Assembly (NCBI RefSeq): GCF_000308535.1 | Contig: NZ_BAFW01000387.1 | Location: 23,116 to 87,115, forward strand | Length of the DNA stretch: 64,000 bases | Source of the DNA: Nocardia cerradoensis NBRC 101014 | GTDB taxonomy: Bacteria; Actinomycetota; Actinomycetes; Mycobacteriales; Mycobacteriaceae | Reading direction: 5' to 3' | In this document: piece after piece, positions 24,933 to 34,443 of the stretch | How positions within the stretch are numbered: the first letter of the stretch is position 1 | Layout: each line of letters opens with the position of its first letter | Program-made: the position numbers and the translations under genes | Notes under the pieces: model-generated | Seen by the model: only the letters and a program-made list of their open reading frames with translations | Told to the model about the DNA's origin: nothing | Databases searched by the model: none

Positions 24933-25984
24933 AGGCCGCCCTGTTCTACGGCAAGGAGGATGTCCGCATCGAGGAGGTGTCAGACCCCGGCCGGCCCGGT
25001 CCCGGCCAGGTGAAGCTGCGCAATGCCTACTCCGGTATTTGCGGCTCCGACCTGCACTTCTACTATTACCCTGAATCCGTGCCGTGGGACGTGCACCGGT
25101 CCCATCCGCTGACCGGTGCCACGCTGCCGCAGGTGCTGGGGCACGAGTTCGCGGGCACCGTCGTCGAGATCGGCGAGGGCGTCACGCGGGTGAAGGTCGG
25201 TGACCGTGCCGCGGTATTTCCGTTGGAGATCTCCTGCGGTACCTGCGTGGCGTGCCGGCGCGGCCTGCCGTTCTCCTGCCCGATGATGGGCTCGCTCGGC
25301 GCGAGCGCGACCGGTGGCGGCCTGTCGGAGTTCACCACGGTGAACGCCTCGGCGCTGCACCTGCTTCCCGACAATGTCGACCTGCGGATGGGTGCGCTCG
25401 TCGAACCGATGGCCGTTGGCTGGCATGGCGTTTCGCGTACCGGCTTCAAGCCCGGCGGGACCGCTCTCGTCGCCGGCGCGGGACCGATCGGCATCGGCGC
25501 CTGGTTCGCATTCAAGGCCCGCGGAGTGGAGAAGGTGCTCGTGTCCGAGCCGAGTGCCGCCCGCCGCAAGATCCTCCAGGCGCTGGGCGCGACCGTCGTC
25601 GACCCGGTGAACGAGGATCTGGCCGCCGCCGTCGCCGAATTGACCGATGGGGCAGGTGTGGACGTGGCCGTGGAAGCGGCCGGAGCCGGTGCGGCGATCA
25701 CCTCTGCCTTGGCGAGCCTCGCCCCCGGCGGCCGGGTCGTCGTCGTCTCGCTGCACGAGCACCCGATGGAATTCAACCCGACCCACATGATGATGGGCGA
25801 GACCGAGATCGTCGGTGCCGTCGGATATCTGCCCGAGGAATTCGATGCCGTGATCGCCGCCATGGCCGACGGCATCTACGACACCACCGGCTGGGTGGAG
25901 GAAATCCCGCTGGAAGGCGTCGTCGACGCCATCAAGGCGCTGCGCACGGGTACCGGCGCGAAGGTCCTCATCCGGGCGAAGTGA
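24929..25984 (+). CDS. Zinc-dependent alcohol dehydrogenase (butanediol/sorbitol-dehydrogenase type)
   Basis: A 351-residue MDR enzyme with catalytic zinc ligands Cys in SGICGSD (near residue 38), GHEF (near 71) and the structural-zinc loop SCGTCVACRRGLPFSC (about 101-117). The Rossmann motif is GAGPIGIGA near 185. The long insert between Cys and GHE, HFYYYPESVPW, marks the 2,3-butanediol dehydrogenase subgroup. It should oxidise a secondary alcohol or acyloin, which fits an adjacent ThDP enzyme that makes or breaks acyloins. ATG overlaps the previous stop. Confidence 0.85.
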   Translation: MKAALFYGKEDVRIEEVSDPGRPGPGQVKLRNAYSGICGSDLHFYYYPESVPWDVHRSHPLTGATLPQVLGHEFAGTVVEIGEGVTRVKVGDRAAVFPLEISCGTCVACRRGLPFSCPMMGSLGASATGGGLSEFTTVNASALHLLPDNVDLRMGALVEPMAVGWHGVSRTGFKPGGTALVAGAGPIGIGAWFAFKARGVEKVLVSEPSAARRKILQALGATVVDPVNEDLAAAVAELTDGAGVDVAVEAAGAGAAITSALASLAPGGRVVVVSLHEHPMEFNPTHMMMGETEIVGAVGYLPEEFDAVIAAMADGIYDTTGWVEEIPLEGVVDAIKALRTGTGAKVLIRAK

Positions 25985-26051
25985 CCACCATGCGTCCCCC
26001 GGCGCAATGGAAAACCACCGCCCACAGTTTTGATTCGAGAGGTTCGATCAC

Positions 26052-26579
26052 ATGTCCGACATGACGCTGAGGGAAATGGAAGAAGTCCTGCTGGCTCACG
26101 AAATCGCCGAGCTGGAACAGGATGTCGAGGCGACGATGGCGACGTTGGCGCCCAACCCCCATTACGAGCTGGCGTTCGTGGGGTTGGCGGTCGACGGCGA
26201 GGACGCGGTGCGGGAAACGTATCGGCGGATTCTGAGCGGTAATCAGGGGCGCGATGTCGCCGCCGAGGCACGGGTGTACGGCGTGGCCGCGAATACGCTG
26301 ATGCGCGAGGCGCACATGACGTTCACCACCCGGCAGGGCGAACGTGTCAACGGCCTGTATCTGGTGGTGATGTCGTTCGATCCGGAGACGAAATTGATCT
26401 GCGGCGAGCGGATGTATACCGACCCGCTGGTCGGGGAGATGATGACCGAGCAGCTCGGCGCCAATTTCGAAAGCCTGCCCGGTGTGACGCGAATTCGTGA
26501 TACGGCCCCGACCATCGCCCAGCACGATGCGTTCCGGGACGCCGAGGCGCAAGGCCGGTCGATCAACGTGCCCGGTTAG
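26052..26579 (+). CDS. NTF2/SnoaL-like protein
   Basis: This 175-residue protein appears to be a cone-shaped NTF2-like (SnoaL) domain: an N-terminal helical region EVLLAHEIAELEQDVEATMATLAP, a YELAFVGLAVDGEDAVRETYRRI segment, then strands around REAHMTFTTRQGERVNGLYLVVMSFD and LICGERMYTDPL. Such domains act as cyclases, isomerases or hydratases in sterol and polyketide pathways, but many are of unknown role. A GAGAGGT ribosome site precedes the ATG; it is 67 bp after the alcohol dehydrogenase. Confidence 0.6.
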   Translation: MSDMTLREMEEVLLAHEIAELEQDVEATMATLAPNPHYELAFVGLAVDGEDAVRETYRRILSGNQGRDVAAEARVYGVAANTLMREAHMTFTTRQGERVNGLYLVVMSFDPETKLICGERMYTDPLVGEMMTEQLGANFESLPGVTRIRDTAPTIAQHDAFRDAEAQGRSINVPG

Positions 26580-26686
26580 TCGCGCCTGCGTGGCACCGGC
26601 GTGCCGAAGATTTCGCCCGCACGCCACGCATTCCATTTTTTCGACGAAAGCGAAGTTATCGATATGGCTGAACAGGGACTGGCGGC

Positions 26687-27898
26687 GTGACCAACGAGGC
26701 GTATATCTACGAGGCGATCCGCACGCCTCGCGGCAAGAACAAGGGTGGGTCGCTGCACGGGACCAAGCCGGTCGATCTGGTGATCGGCCTGATCGAGGAA
26801 TTGCGGGCGCGTCATCCCGGCCTGGATCCCGCCGCGATCGACGACATCGTGCTGGGTGTCGTCTCCCCGGTGGGTGATCAGGGTGGCGACATCGCGCGCG
26901 CCGCCGCGATGGGTGCCGGTTTGCCGGACACAGTGGCGGGCGTGCAGCTCAACCGGTTCTGTTCCTCGGGTCTGGAATCGGTGAATCAGGCTGCGGCACG
27001 GGTGCGTTCGGGGTGGGAGAGCCTGATCATCGCCGGCGGTGTCGAGTCGATGTCGCGGGTACCGATGGGCGCCGACGGCGGCGCGATGTACCACGACCCG
27101 GTACTGACCTACGACACCTTGCACGCCCCGCAGGGCATCGGCGCCGATCTGATCGCGACCATCGAGGGGTTCTCCCGCGAGGACGTCGATCGTTTCGCCG
27201 TGCGGTCGCAGGACCGCGCCGAGGCCGCATGGTCGGGCGGGCATTTCGCGAAATCGGTTGTGCCGGTGCGGGACATCAACGGTGTGACGATCCTCGACCA
27301 CGACGAGCATCGCCGTCCGGGCAGCACCGTCGAGACCCTCGGCAAACTTCGGCCCGCATTCGAAACCATCGGTGAGCGAGGCGGTTTCGACGCGGTGGCA
27401 CTGCAGAAGTATCACTGGATCGAGAAGATCGAGCATGTGCACACCGGCGGTAACTCCTCCGGCATCGTGGACGGCGCCGCACTGGTTGTGATCGGAAACG
27501 AACAGGTGGGCAAGGATTTCGGTCTGGTCCCGCGCGCCCGCATCGTCGCCGCGGCGATCACGGGATCCGATCCGACCATCATGCTCACCGGTCCCACCCC
27601 GGCGACCCGGAAGGTGCTCGATCAGGCCGGTCTCACCGTCGACGACATCGACCTGTTCGAACTCAACGAGGCGTTCGCCTCGGTCGTCCTGAAATGGATG
27701 AAGGACCTGAACCTGCCGGACGAGAAGGTCAATGTCAACGGCGGCGCGATCGCGATGGGACATCCGCTCGGCGCCACCGGCGCGATGATCCTCGGCACCA
27801 TGGTCGACGAGCTCGAGCGACGACAGGCCCGGCGGGCACTGGTGTCGCTGTGCGTCGGCGGCGGCATGGGTATCGCGACGATCATCGAGCGGGTGTGA
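26687..27898 (+). CDS. fadA: Acetyl-CoA acyltransferase (thiolase), FadA type
   Basis: A 403-residue thiolase with all catalytic elements: nucleophile Cys in NRFCSSGLES, His in GHPLGATGA and the second Cys in CVGGGMG. Length and sequence closely match the beta subunit of the mycobacterial trifunctional protein (FadA, 403 residues), including HWIEKIEHVHTGGNSSG. It performs the thiolytic cleavage of 3-oxoacyl-CoA. The GTG start is followed four bases after its stop by fadB, forming the classic pair. Confidence 0.9.
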   Translation: MTNEAYIYEAIRTPRGKNKGGSLHGTKPVDLVIGLIEELRARHPGLDPAAIDDIVLGVVSPVGDQGGDIARAAAMGAGLPDTVAGVQLNRFCSSGLESVNQAAARVRSGWESLIIAGGVESMSRVPMGADGGAMYHDPVLTYDTLHAPQGIGADLIATIEGFSREDVDRFAVRSQDRAEAAWSGGHFAKSVVPVRDINGVTILDHDEHRRPGSTVETLGKLRPAFETIGERGGFDAVALQKYHWIEKIEHVHTGGNSSGIVDGAALVVIGNEQVGKDFGLVPRARIVAAAITGSDPTIMLTGPTPATRKVLDQAGLTVDDIDLFELNEAFASVVLKWMKDLNLPDEKVNVNGGAIAMGHPLGATGAMILGTMVDELERRQARRALVSLCVGGGMGIATIIERV

Positions 27899-27902
27899 GG
27901 AT

Positions 27903-30062
27903 ATGACGAAAACAATTCGCTGGGAACAGGATTCCGACGGCATCGTCGTGCTGATCCTGGACGACCCCAGCCAGGCGACCAATACGATGAACGCCGACTT
28001 CCAGGAGTCCTTCGCTCAGACCGTGGAACGGCTGGAAGCGGAAAAGGATTCGATCACCGGCGTCGTGATCACCTCGGCGAAGAAGGCGTTCTTCGCCGGT
28101 GGTGATCTGCGGGATCTGATCCGGGCGACACCCGAGCACGCCGAGCATGTCACCGAGGCCGCCACCGCGATGAACGCGCAGCTGCGCCGACTGGAGACAC
28201 TGGGCAAGCCGGTCGTCGCGGCCATCAACGGCGCGGCCCTGGGCGGCGGCTTCGAAATCGCGCTCGCGACGCATCACCGCATCGCGGCCGATGTGCGAGG
28301 CACCGTCGTCGGTCTGCCCGAAGTGACCTTCGGGTTGATGCCGGGCGCCGGCGGCGTCGTGCGCACCACCCGGCTGCTGGGGATCCGCAGCGCGACCCGG
28401 AACGTCCTGCTACAGGGACAGCGGCACGGCCCCGCGCGGGCCGCGGAACTCGGCCTCGTGGACGAGGTGGTGTCCGCGGTGGACGAACTCCTGCCCAGGG
28501 CCAAGGCGTGGATCAAGGCCGATGCCGGTGCCGGGCAGCCGTGGGACGCCGAGGGCTACCGGATTCCCGGTGGGTCGCCGACGGATCCGGCGTTCGCCGC
28601 GCACCTCTCGAGCCTGCCCGCCAACCTGCGCAAACAGGTCAAGGGTGCGCCGCTGCCCGCACCGCGGGCGATCCTGGCCGCCGCGATCGAGGGCGCGCAG
28701 GTGGACTTCGAGACCGCGTCGAGGATCGAGACGCGGTACTTCGTCAATGTCGTCACCGGTCAGGTCGCGAAGAATATGACCAAAGCGTTCTTCTTCGATC
28801 TGAAGCGGATCACCGCGGGTGGTTCCCGCCCCGACGGCTTCGAGAAGTACGTCCCGTGGAAGGTCGGCGTACTCGGCGCCGGAATGATGGGGGCGGCCAT
28901 CGCCTACGTGACCGCGAAGGCCGGCATCGACGTGGTGCTGAAGGACGTCTCACCGGAGAACGCCGAGAAGGGCAAGGGGTACGCGGTCGCTCTCGAGCGA
29001 AAAGCGTTGTCGCGCGGGCAAACCACACAGGAAGCGTCGGACGCGCTGCTCGCCCGGATCACGCCGACGTCCGATCCTGCCGACCTCGCCGGTGTCGATC
29101 TGGTGATCGAGGCCGTATTCGAGAGCCCGGAACTGAAGCAGAAGGTATTCGGCGAGATCGAGGAAGTCGTCGCCCCGGACGCCGTGCTCGGTTCGAACAC
29201 CTCCACGCTGCCGATCACCGATCTCGCCCAGGGCGTGCGGCGACAGGACGATTTCATCGGCATCCACTTCTTCTCGCCGGTGGACAAGATGCCGCTGGTG
29301 GAGATCATCCGTGGCGAGAAGACGTCCGACGCGACGCTGGCGAAGGTCTTCGACTATGTGCTGCGGATCGGCAAGACACCCATCGTCGTCAACGACAGTC
29401 GTGGCTTCTTCACCTCGCGCGTGATCGGCACCTTCATCTACGAGGCCGTGGCGGCGGTCGGGGAGGGGGTGGAACCCGCATCCATCGAGCAGGCGGCCGC
29501 ACAGGCCGGTTATCCGGCGCCGCCGCTGCAACTCATGGACGAGCTGACCTTGACGCTGCCCCGCAAGATCCGGCTGGAGACACGCGCCGCGGTCGAGGCC
29601 GCGGGTGGGCACTGGACCCCGCACGGCTCGGAAGCCGTCCTCGACCGCATGATCGACGAATTCGACCGCAAGGGCCGCTCCACGGGGGCCGGCTTCTACG
29701 ATTACGTCGACGGGCGACGCACCGGCATCTGGCCGGGTCTGCGCGAGGCCTTCAACAGCGGCAGCACCCGGATTCCGCTCGCGGATCTGCGCGATCGGAT
29801 GCTGTTCGCCGAGGCCCTCGAAACAGTCCGGTGTTTCGACGAGGGTGTGCTGAACTCGGTGGAGGACGCCAACATCGGCTCACTGTTCGGTATCGGCTTC
29901 CCGGCGTGGACCGGCGGTGTCGTCCAGTACATCAATCAATACGAGGGTGGTTTGGCGGGTTTCGTCGCACGCGCCCGGGAATTGGCTGAACGCTATGGTG
30001 AGCATTTCCTGCCGCCGCGGTCCTTGGTGGAGAAGGCCGGCAAGGGTGAGATCTACGAGTAG
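27903..30062 (+). CDS. fadB: Bifunctional enoyl-CoA hydratase/3-hydroxyacyl-CoA dehydrogenase, FadB type
   Basis: The 719-residue protein is the alpha subunit of a bacterial trifunctional protein, matching mycobacterial FadB in size. Residues 1-300 form the crotonase domain (KKAFFAGGDLRDL; NGAALGGGFEIALATHHRI). From about 320 the dehydrogenase domain starts with VGVLGAGMMGAAIAYV, then the SNTSTLPI and IHFFSPVDKMPLVEII motifs; the catalytic His is in IGIHFFSP. It pairs with the fadA product just upstream. A locus copy inside a catabolic cluster suggests a dedicated beta-oxidation module. Confidence 0.92.
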   Translation: MTKTIRWEQDSDGIVVLILDDPSQATNTMNADFQESFAQTVERLEAEKDSITGVVITSAKKAFFAGGDLRDLIRATPEHAEHVTEAATAMNAQLRRLETLGKPVVAAINGAALGGGFEIALATHHRIAADVRGTVVGLPEVTFGLMPGAGGVVRTTRLLGIRSATRNVLLQGQRHGPARAAELGLVDEVVSAVDELLPRAKAWIKADAGAGQPWDAEGYRIPGGSPTDPAFAAHLSSLPANLRKQVKGAPLPAPRAILAAAIEGAQVDFETASRIETRYFVNVVTGQVAKNMTKAFFFDLKRITAGGSRPDGFEKYVPWKVGVLGAGMMGAAIAYVTAKAGIDVVLKDVSPENAEKGKGYAVALERKALSRGQTTQEASDALLARITPTSDPADLAGVDLVIEAVFESPELKQKVFGEIEEVVAPDAVLGSNTSTLPITDLAQGVRRQDDFIGIHFFSPVDKMPLVEIIRGEKTSDATLAKVFDYVLRIGKTPIVVNDSRGFFTSRVIGTFIYEAVAAVGEGVEPASIEQAAAQAGYPAPPLQLMDELTLTLPRKIRLETRAAVEAAGGHWTPHGSEAVLDRMIDEFDRKGRSTGAGFYDYVDGRRTGIWPGLREAFNSGSTRIPLADLRDRMLFAEALETVRCFDEGVLNSVEDANIGSLFGIGFPAWTGGVVQYINQYEGGLAGFVARARELAERYGEHFLPPRSLVEKAGKGEIYE

Positions 30063-30333
30063 GCCGGCGCCGTGATCGTCACGGGTTTCATCTGGTCTTG
30101 CGTCAATTACCGGAGTCAGGGCGCGGGCATGTCGGACGGCGGAACCGCTGCGCAGCAAGCGGATTCCGCGTCCGGCTCGCGACCGGACGCCGGTGTCGAG
30201 GAGCCGAGCGCCGGGCCGCGATCCGTTCGCGGAACACAATCTCACCCCGCCGTGCCGGACCGCCGCCGCTGAGATCTGCTGCGCGCGTGGTGATTTCCTG
30301 ATCCGATCGAACCAGCATAGGGAGGCGTCCACG

Positions 30334-32151
30334 GTGGGCCACTATAGGAGCAACATCCGCGACCTCGAGTTCAACCTGTTCGAGGTGCTGGGGCTCGACC
30401 GCGTTCTCGACTCGGGGGCGTTCGGCGACCTGGATGCCGACACGGTTCGCGCGATGCTGGCGGAAGCGGCGCGGCTGGCCGAAGGGCCGGTGGCGGAATC
30501 GTTCGCCGACGCGGACCGCACGCCGCCGACGTTCGATGCGGCCGCGCACGCGGTGTCGCTGCCCGCGTCGTTCGTCGAATCGACGCTGGCCTGGCGGGAT
30601 GCCGGTTGGCACAAGGTCGGACTCAAACCGGAGGTCGGTGGCACTCCGGCACCCGCCGCCGTCAAGTGGGCGATCTGGGAGCTGCTGCTCGGAGCTCAAC
30701 CGGCGGCCTTCGTCTACACCAGCGGACCACAGAACGCCGCGATTCTGCACGACCTGGGTAACCCCACGCAGCGGCGGTGGGCCGAACTCGCGGCCGAGCG
30801 TGAGTGGTCCGGCACCATGGCGCTGACCGAAGCCGACGCCGGCTCCGATGTCGGAGCCGCCCGGACCACGGCGATTCCGCAGGCCGACGGCAGCTGGCAT
30901 CTCGAGGGGGTGAAGCGTTTCATCACCGGCGGCGATTCCGATATCTCGGACAACATCCTGCATCTGGTCCTGGCGCGGCCCCAGGGCGCCGCGGCGGGGA
31001 CCAAGGGGCTGTCGCTGTTCGTCGTACCGAAATTCCATTTCGACTCCGGCACCGGAGAACTCGGTGCCCGCAACGGCGTGTTCGTCACCGGCCTGGAGGC
31101 CAAGATGGGGCTCAAGGCGTCGGCGACCTGCGAGCTGACCTTCGGCGGCCACGGCATCCCCGCCGTGGGCTGGCTCGTCGGCGACTCGCACACCGGCATC
31201 GCGCAGATGTTCAAGGTCATCGAATACGCGCGAATGATGGTCGGCACCAAGGCGATTGCCACCCTGTCGACCGGATATCTCAACGCACTCGCCTATGCGA
31301 CGACCCGGGTGCAGGGCAGCGACCTGACCCGGATGACGGACAAGGACGCGCCTCGGGTCCCGATCACGCACCACCCCGATGTGCGGCGCGGCCTGCTGCT
31401 GCAGAAGGCCTATACGGAGGGCCTGCGCGCGCTCTACCTGTACGCGGCCGCGCATCAAGACCCGGAGTCGGCCGCGGCGGTGTCGGGAGCCGACGCCGAA
31501 TCGGCCTTCGACCTCAATCACCTGTTGCTGCCGGTCGTGAAAGGTGTCGGATCCGAACGCGCATACCAGTGCCTGACCGAATCCCTGCAAACGCTCGGTG
31601 GGTCCGGCTTCCTGCAGGACTATCCGATCGAGCAGTACGTTCGCGACACCAAAATCGACTCGATATACGAGGGAACCACGGCGATCCAGGCCCAGGACTT
31701 CATCTTTCGCAAGATCCTTCGGGACGAAGGCGTCGCATTCGACCACGTGACCGGGCAGATCGCGAAATTCCTCGCGGATGGCCCCGGCCGTCTCGACCTC
31801 GAGCGCTCGCTTCTCGCGACCGCGCTCGCCGACGTCGAGGATATGGTCGAAACCCTCACCGGCTACGCGGCCGCGGCGAAACGGGAACCCACCGCGGTGT
31901 ACCGGATCGGACTGGTGTCGGTGCGGTTTCTGCTCGCCGTCGGCGACCTGCTCGTCGGCTGGCTGCTGCTGCGCCAGGCGGAGGTCGCGCTCGCCGCGAT
32001 CGACGCCACCGGCAACACCCCGTTCTACGAGGGAAAGGTGGCGGCCGCGTCGTTCTTCGCGAAGAACGTGCTGCCGGGACTCGGCGAGGTGCGCACCATC
32101 GTCCGCGACGTCGACCCCGACGTCATGACTCTCGACGAGTCGATCTTCTGA
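30334..32151 (+). CDS. Acyl-CoA dehydrogenase, FadE5-like long type
   Basis: At 605 residues this is the long acyl-CoA dehydrogenase form, similar in length and layout to mycobacterial FadE5. It has an extra N-terminal helical part, the flavin loop GTMALTEADAGSDVG (near residue 160), TGGDSDISDN, the catalytic Glu region DSIYEGTTAIQAQDF (near 444) and a C-terminal four-helix extension. The GTG at 30334 follows GGGAGG. It is 270 bp after fadB, and I see no gene in that gap; the same operon is likely. Confidence 0.88.
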   Translation: MGHYRSNIRDLEFNLFEVLGLDRVLDSGAFGDLDADTVRAMLAEAARLAEGPVAESFADADRTPPTFDAAAHAVSLPASFVESTLAWRDAGWHKVGLKPEVGGTPAPAAVKWAIWELLLGAQPAAFVYTSGPQNAAILHDLGNPTQRRWAELAAEREWSGTMALTEADAGSDVGAARTTAIPQADGSWHLEGVKRFITGGDSDISDNILHLVLARPQGAAAGTKGLSLFVVPKFHFDSGTGELGARNGVFVTGLEAKMGLKASATCELTFGGHGIPAVGWLVGDSHTGIAQMFKVIEYARMMVGTKAIATLSTGYLNALAYATTRVQGSDLTRMTDKDAPRVPITHHPDVRRGLLLQKAYTEGLRALYLYAAAHQDPESAAAVSGADAESAFDLNHLLLPVVKGVGSERAYQCLTESLQTLGGSGFLQDYPIEQYVRDTKIDSIYEGTTAIQAQDFIFRKILRDEGVAFDHVTGQIAKFLADGPGRLDLERSLLATALADVEDMVETLTGYAAAAKREPTAVYRIGLVSVRFLLAVGDLLVGWLLLRQAEVALAAIDATGNTPFYEGKVAAASFFAKNVLPGLGEVRTIVRDVDPDVMTLDESIF

Positions 32152-32165
32152 CCGCGTGCCCGCAT

Positions 32166-32192
32166 ATTCGATGCATCGATTGTGCATCGAAT
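32166..32192. terminator. Inverted repeat between convergent genes
   Basis: ATTCGATGCA (32166-32175) pairs perfectly with TGCATCGAAT (32183-32192) around a seven-base loop. It lies between the end of the long operon and the leftward gene at 32222. The stem is AT-rich for a terminator, so an operator role cannot be excluded. Confidence 0.45.
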
Positions 32193-32221
32193 CGAATCGG
32201 GTGGGTACAGCCGGGGCGTTC

Positions 32222-32824
32222 TCACGACATCAGACTCAGCAGGCCCAGCTGCGGTTCCAGTGCGCCGTCCTGCCCGAGAGCACGGAAATCCGCCGCCACG
32301 GCCTCGAGTTCGAGGCGGCCCGCGCGCACCGCGCGGTAACGCAGGAACGACCAGACGAAGACGTCGAGATTGTCGAAGCGGGTGCCGCCCTCGAGGACCT
32401 CCTCCTCGTGAAACCACAGTGCCACTTGACCATTGGTGAGCACACAGAACAGATTTCCGCCGCCGTCGGCACCCACGGAGAAGACGTCGGCGTCGGTGAG
32501 TTCGGTGGTGTAGTCCGCGTCGAGGATGCCGCACTCGTTGCCGGCGAAGTCGAAGGCGTAGGACCAGTCGAAGATGTCGAGAAACTGCGGCATCACCCCC
32601 GAACGCACCCGGGCGTCCAGCGCGGCCAGTGCGGCCGCGTCCGCCGGGGCCAGCCGGGCGAGAAACGGTGTCGCCGAACGGGTCTGCTCGGGCACCACCA
32701 CAGGTTCGGCGTCGGGAAACCAGCGGCTCAGATCGGCGTCGAGGCCACTGTCGACGTAGCCGATCAGATCGGCGGGAGAAAGCGTCACCGGGCGATCGTA
32801 GAGTGCGCCAACAGAATTGGCCAT
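32222..32824 (-). CDS. Conserved protein, possibly SMI1/KNR4 (SUKH)-like
   Basis: The 200-residue protein ends a catabolic region and is divergent from the DUF427 gene. Its centre (SVGADGGGNLFCVLTNGQVALWFHEEEV) resembles the glycine-turn core of SUKH/SMI1-like domains, and the final DNLDVFVWSFLRYRAV helix fits too. Signal peptide and membrane segments are absent. The ATG at 32824 was chosen from length; the open frame extends much further without further homology. The family match is tentative. Confidence 0.5.
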   Translation of the reverse strand: MANSVGALYDRPVTLSPADLIGYVDSGLDADLSRWFPDAEPVVVPEQTRSATPFLARLAPADAAALAALDARVRSGVMPQFLDIFDWSYAFDFAGNECGILDADYTTELTDADVFSVGADGGGNLFCVLTNGQVALWFHEEEVLEGGTRFDNLDVFVWSFLRYRAVRAGRLELEAVAADFRALGQDGALEPQLGLLSLMS

Positions 32825-32986
32825 GTCCGCCGGGCTGCGGACGATCTCGAGCCGCGGGTGTAGCTGCAGTCGTCGTTCGTCGGCAGCGTGGCCGTGCCGG
32901 CGGCAGCTGTGACGGCGAACACCGGGGCCGCCGCCGGGCCCGGCTCGGTGGCACCGTGGCGTGGCCGACCGGGGCAGAATAGGAGC

Positions 32987-33277
32987 ATGGCAAAGGCAAC
33001 GATCAACGGTGTCACCATCGCGGAGTCCGACCACTACGAAACAGTGGAGGGCAATATCTACTTCCCGCCGGAGTCGATCAAGCAGGAGTACTTCACGCCC
33101 ACCGACACGCACACCATCTGCCCGTGGAAGGGGCGTGCGAGCTACTACACCGTGGATGTCGGTGACGGAAACCCTCTCGTCGACGCCGCATGGTATTACC
33201 CCGAGGCGAAGCGGGCAGCGGCCAACATCGAAGGCCACGTCGCGTTCTACAAGAACAAGGTCTCCATCCACGAATGA
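32987..33277 (+). CDS. DUF427 domain protein
   Basis: This is a 96-residue single-domain DUF427 protein: NGVTIAESDHYETVEGNIYF, the signature CPWKGRASYY, and VDAAWYYPEAK. The role of the family is unknown. The ATG follows AATAGGAGC. It stands alone, divergent from the SUKH-like gene with 160 bp between. Confidence 0.85.
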   Translation: MAKATINGVTIAESDHYETVEGNIYFPPESIKQEYFTPTDTHTICPWKGRASYYTVDVGDGNPLVDAAWYYPEAKRAAANIEGHVAFYKNKVSIHE

Positions 33278-33390
33278 CTCCGGCGGGCGAACGACAGAGG
33301 TCGGCGAACTGATCGATCCGGAATCGCCGGTCGCCTGGGTCCCTGTCACCAGGCGACGCGGTGCCCGCTTCGGATTACCGGACCTCGAAG

Positions 33391-34182
33391 TCAGCTCGGC
33401 AGCGATTGTGAGAGGAACTTCAGCAGGTGCGGTTCGACGGCGGCCGCATCGGTGAGCGACAGGAAGTGCGCGCCGCCGTCGATGATCACCGGCGGCCCGG
33501 CGTTCGGCAGTGCCGCGGCCAACTCGACGGCGCGGTCGACCGGATAGGCGGCGTCCGCCGAGCCGTGCAGAACCAGGGCGGGGCAGTCGATCGCGGATGC
33601 CCGGTCGAGGATGCCGTCCCGCTCGACCAGTGGGGTCAGGACGCGGTCGATATGATCTCCGGAAAGCGTGCGCCACTTGGCCTGCCACTCGGTTGCGTCG
33701 TGCCGGCCCAGGCAGATGGCGGCGTTCATATCGAGCAGGTCCTGCGTGGGACCGAGTTGCCGCCATGCGGCAGCGGCCTGCCGGTAGGCGTCGGCGACCT
33801 GCGGGTCCTCGGCGGCGCCCGACGTTCCGAGCAACACCAGCGCGGCCACCCGGTCCGGTGCCAGGAGGGCCATGCGCAAACCGATGAACCCACCCTGACT
33901 CGTACCCAGCACCGCGCACCGAGCGATTCCGAGGTGGTCGAGCAATCCGAGTGCGTCGCGGGCCACGTCCCAATAGGTGAAGGGGCTGTCGGCAGGCGTT
34001 TCGCCGTGGCCGCGTTCGTCCATGGCGATCAACCGGTAGGACTGGCCGAGCGAACGCACCTGCGGGGCGAACATGTCCGCGTCCATCAGGTAGCTGTGCA
34101 ACAGCAGCACGGCCGGGCCGGAACCGCCGTGGTCGATGTAGCTGACGACTTGGCCGCTGTCGAGCGTCATCGCTGTCCGCAT
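33391..34182 (-). CDS. Alpha/beta hydrolase (fold-family esterase)
   Basis: A 263-residue alpha/beta hydrolase with oxyanion-strand LLLHSYLMDADMF, the nucleophile Ser in GTSQGGFIG (near residue 95), acid Asp in LHGSADAAYPVD (near 210) and His in GGAHFLSL (near 243). It most resembles the small 3-oxoadipate enol-lactonase/pimeloyl-ester group. The start could be either of two ATGs 12 bases apart. No link to the sugar operon to the right is visible except position. Confidence 0.8.
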   Translation of the reverse strand: MRTAMTLDSGQVVSYIDHGGSGPAVLLLHSYLMDADMFAPQVRSLGQSYRLIAMDERGHGETPADSPFTYWDVARDALGLLDHLGIARCAVLGTSQGGFIGLRMALLAPDRVAALVLLGTSGAAEDPQVADAYRQAAAAWRQLGPTQDLLDMNAAICLGRHDATEWQAKWRTLSGDHIDRVLTPLVERDGILDRASAIDCPALVLHGSADAAYPVDRAVELAAALPNAGPPVIIDGGAHFLSLTDAAAVEPHLLKFLSQSLPS

Positions 34183-34443
34183 GGCGCGCAGTCTATTAAG
34201 AGAGCGATACCAGGTCTTCGCCACCGATGGGGATGGTGGAAGCGATTCCGCTGATCGTCGGTATTCGCGCGCAATTCGCCGCTGAGGCCGACTGCGATCG
34301 GGCCGGATTTCTGCCGGCAGCGGGGGAGTGCGTGGTTGAATTCTGCCCAGCGCATGGGATCGCGAGGTGGCTGTCCTGCGCGACGAGCTGCGTGGCCGGA
34401 TCTCGCCCCGGGCGGCGAACGAGACCGAGGAGAGAGGTGCCGG
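34183..34443. other. Divergent intergenic region, promoter of the pentose operon
   Basis: About 260 bases lie between the leftward hydrolase and the rightward sugar operon. No regulator gene, clear palindrome or recognisable operator was found here. The GAGGAGAGAGG before the 34444 ATG is the ribosome site. Confidence 0.45.

Noticed and set aside
26664..26690. An eight-codon frame MAEQGLAA just before fadA
   Set aside because: It is too short to support; its stop overlaps the fadA GTG, so it could be a leader peptide but nothing else shows it.
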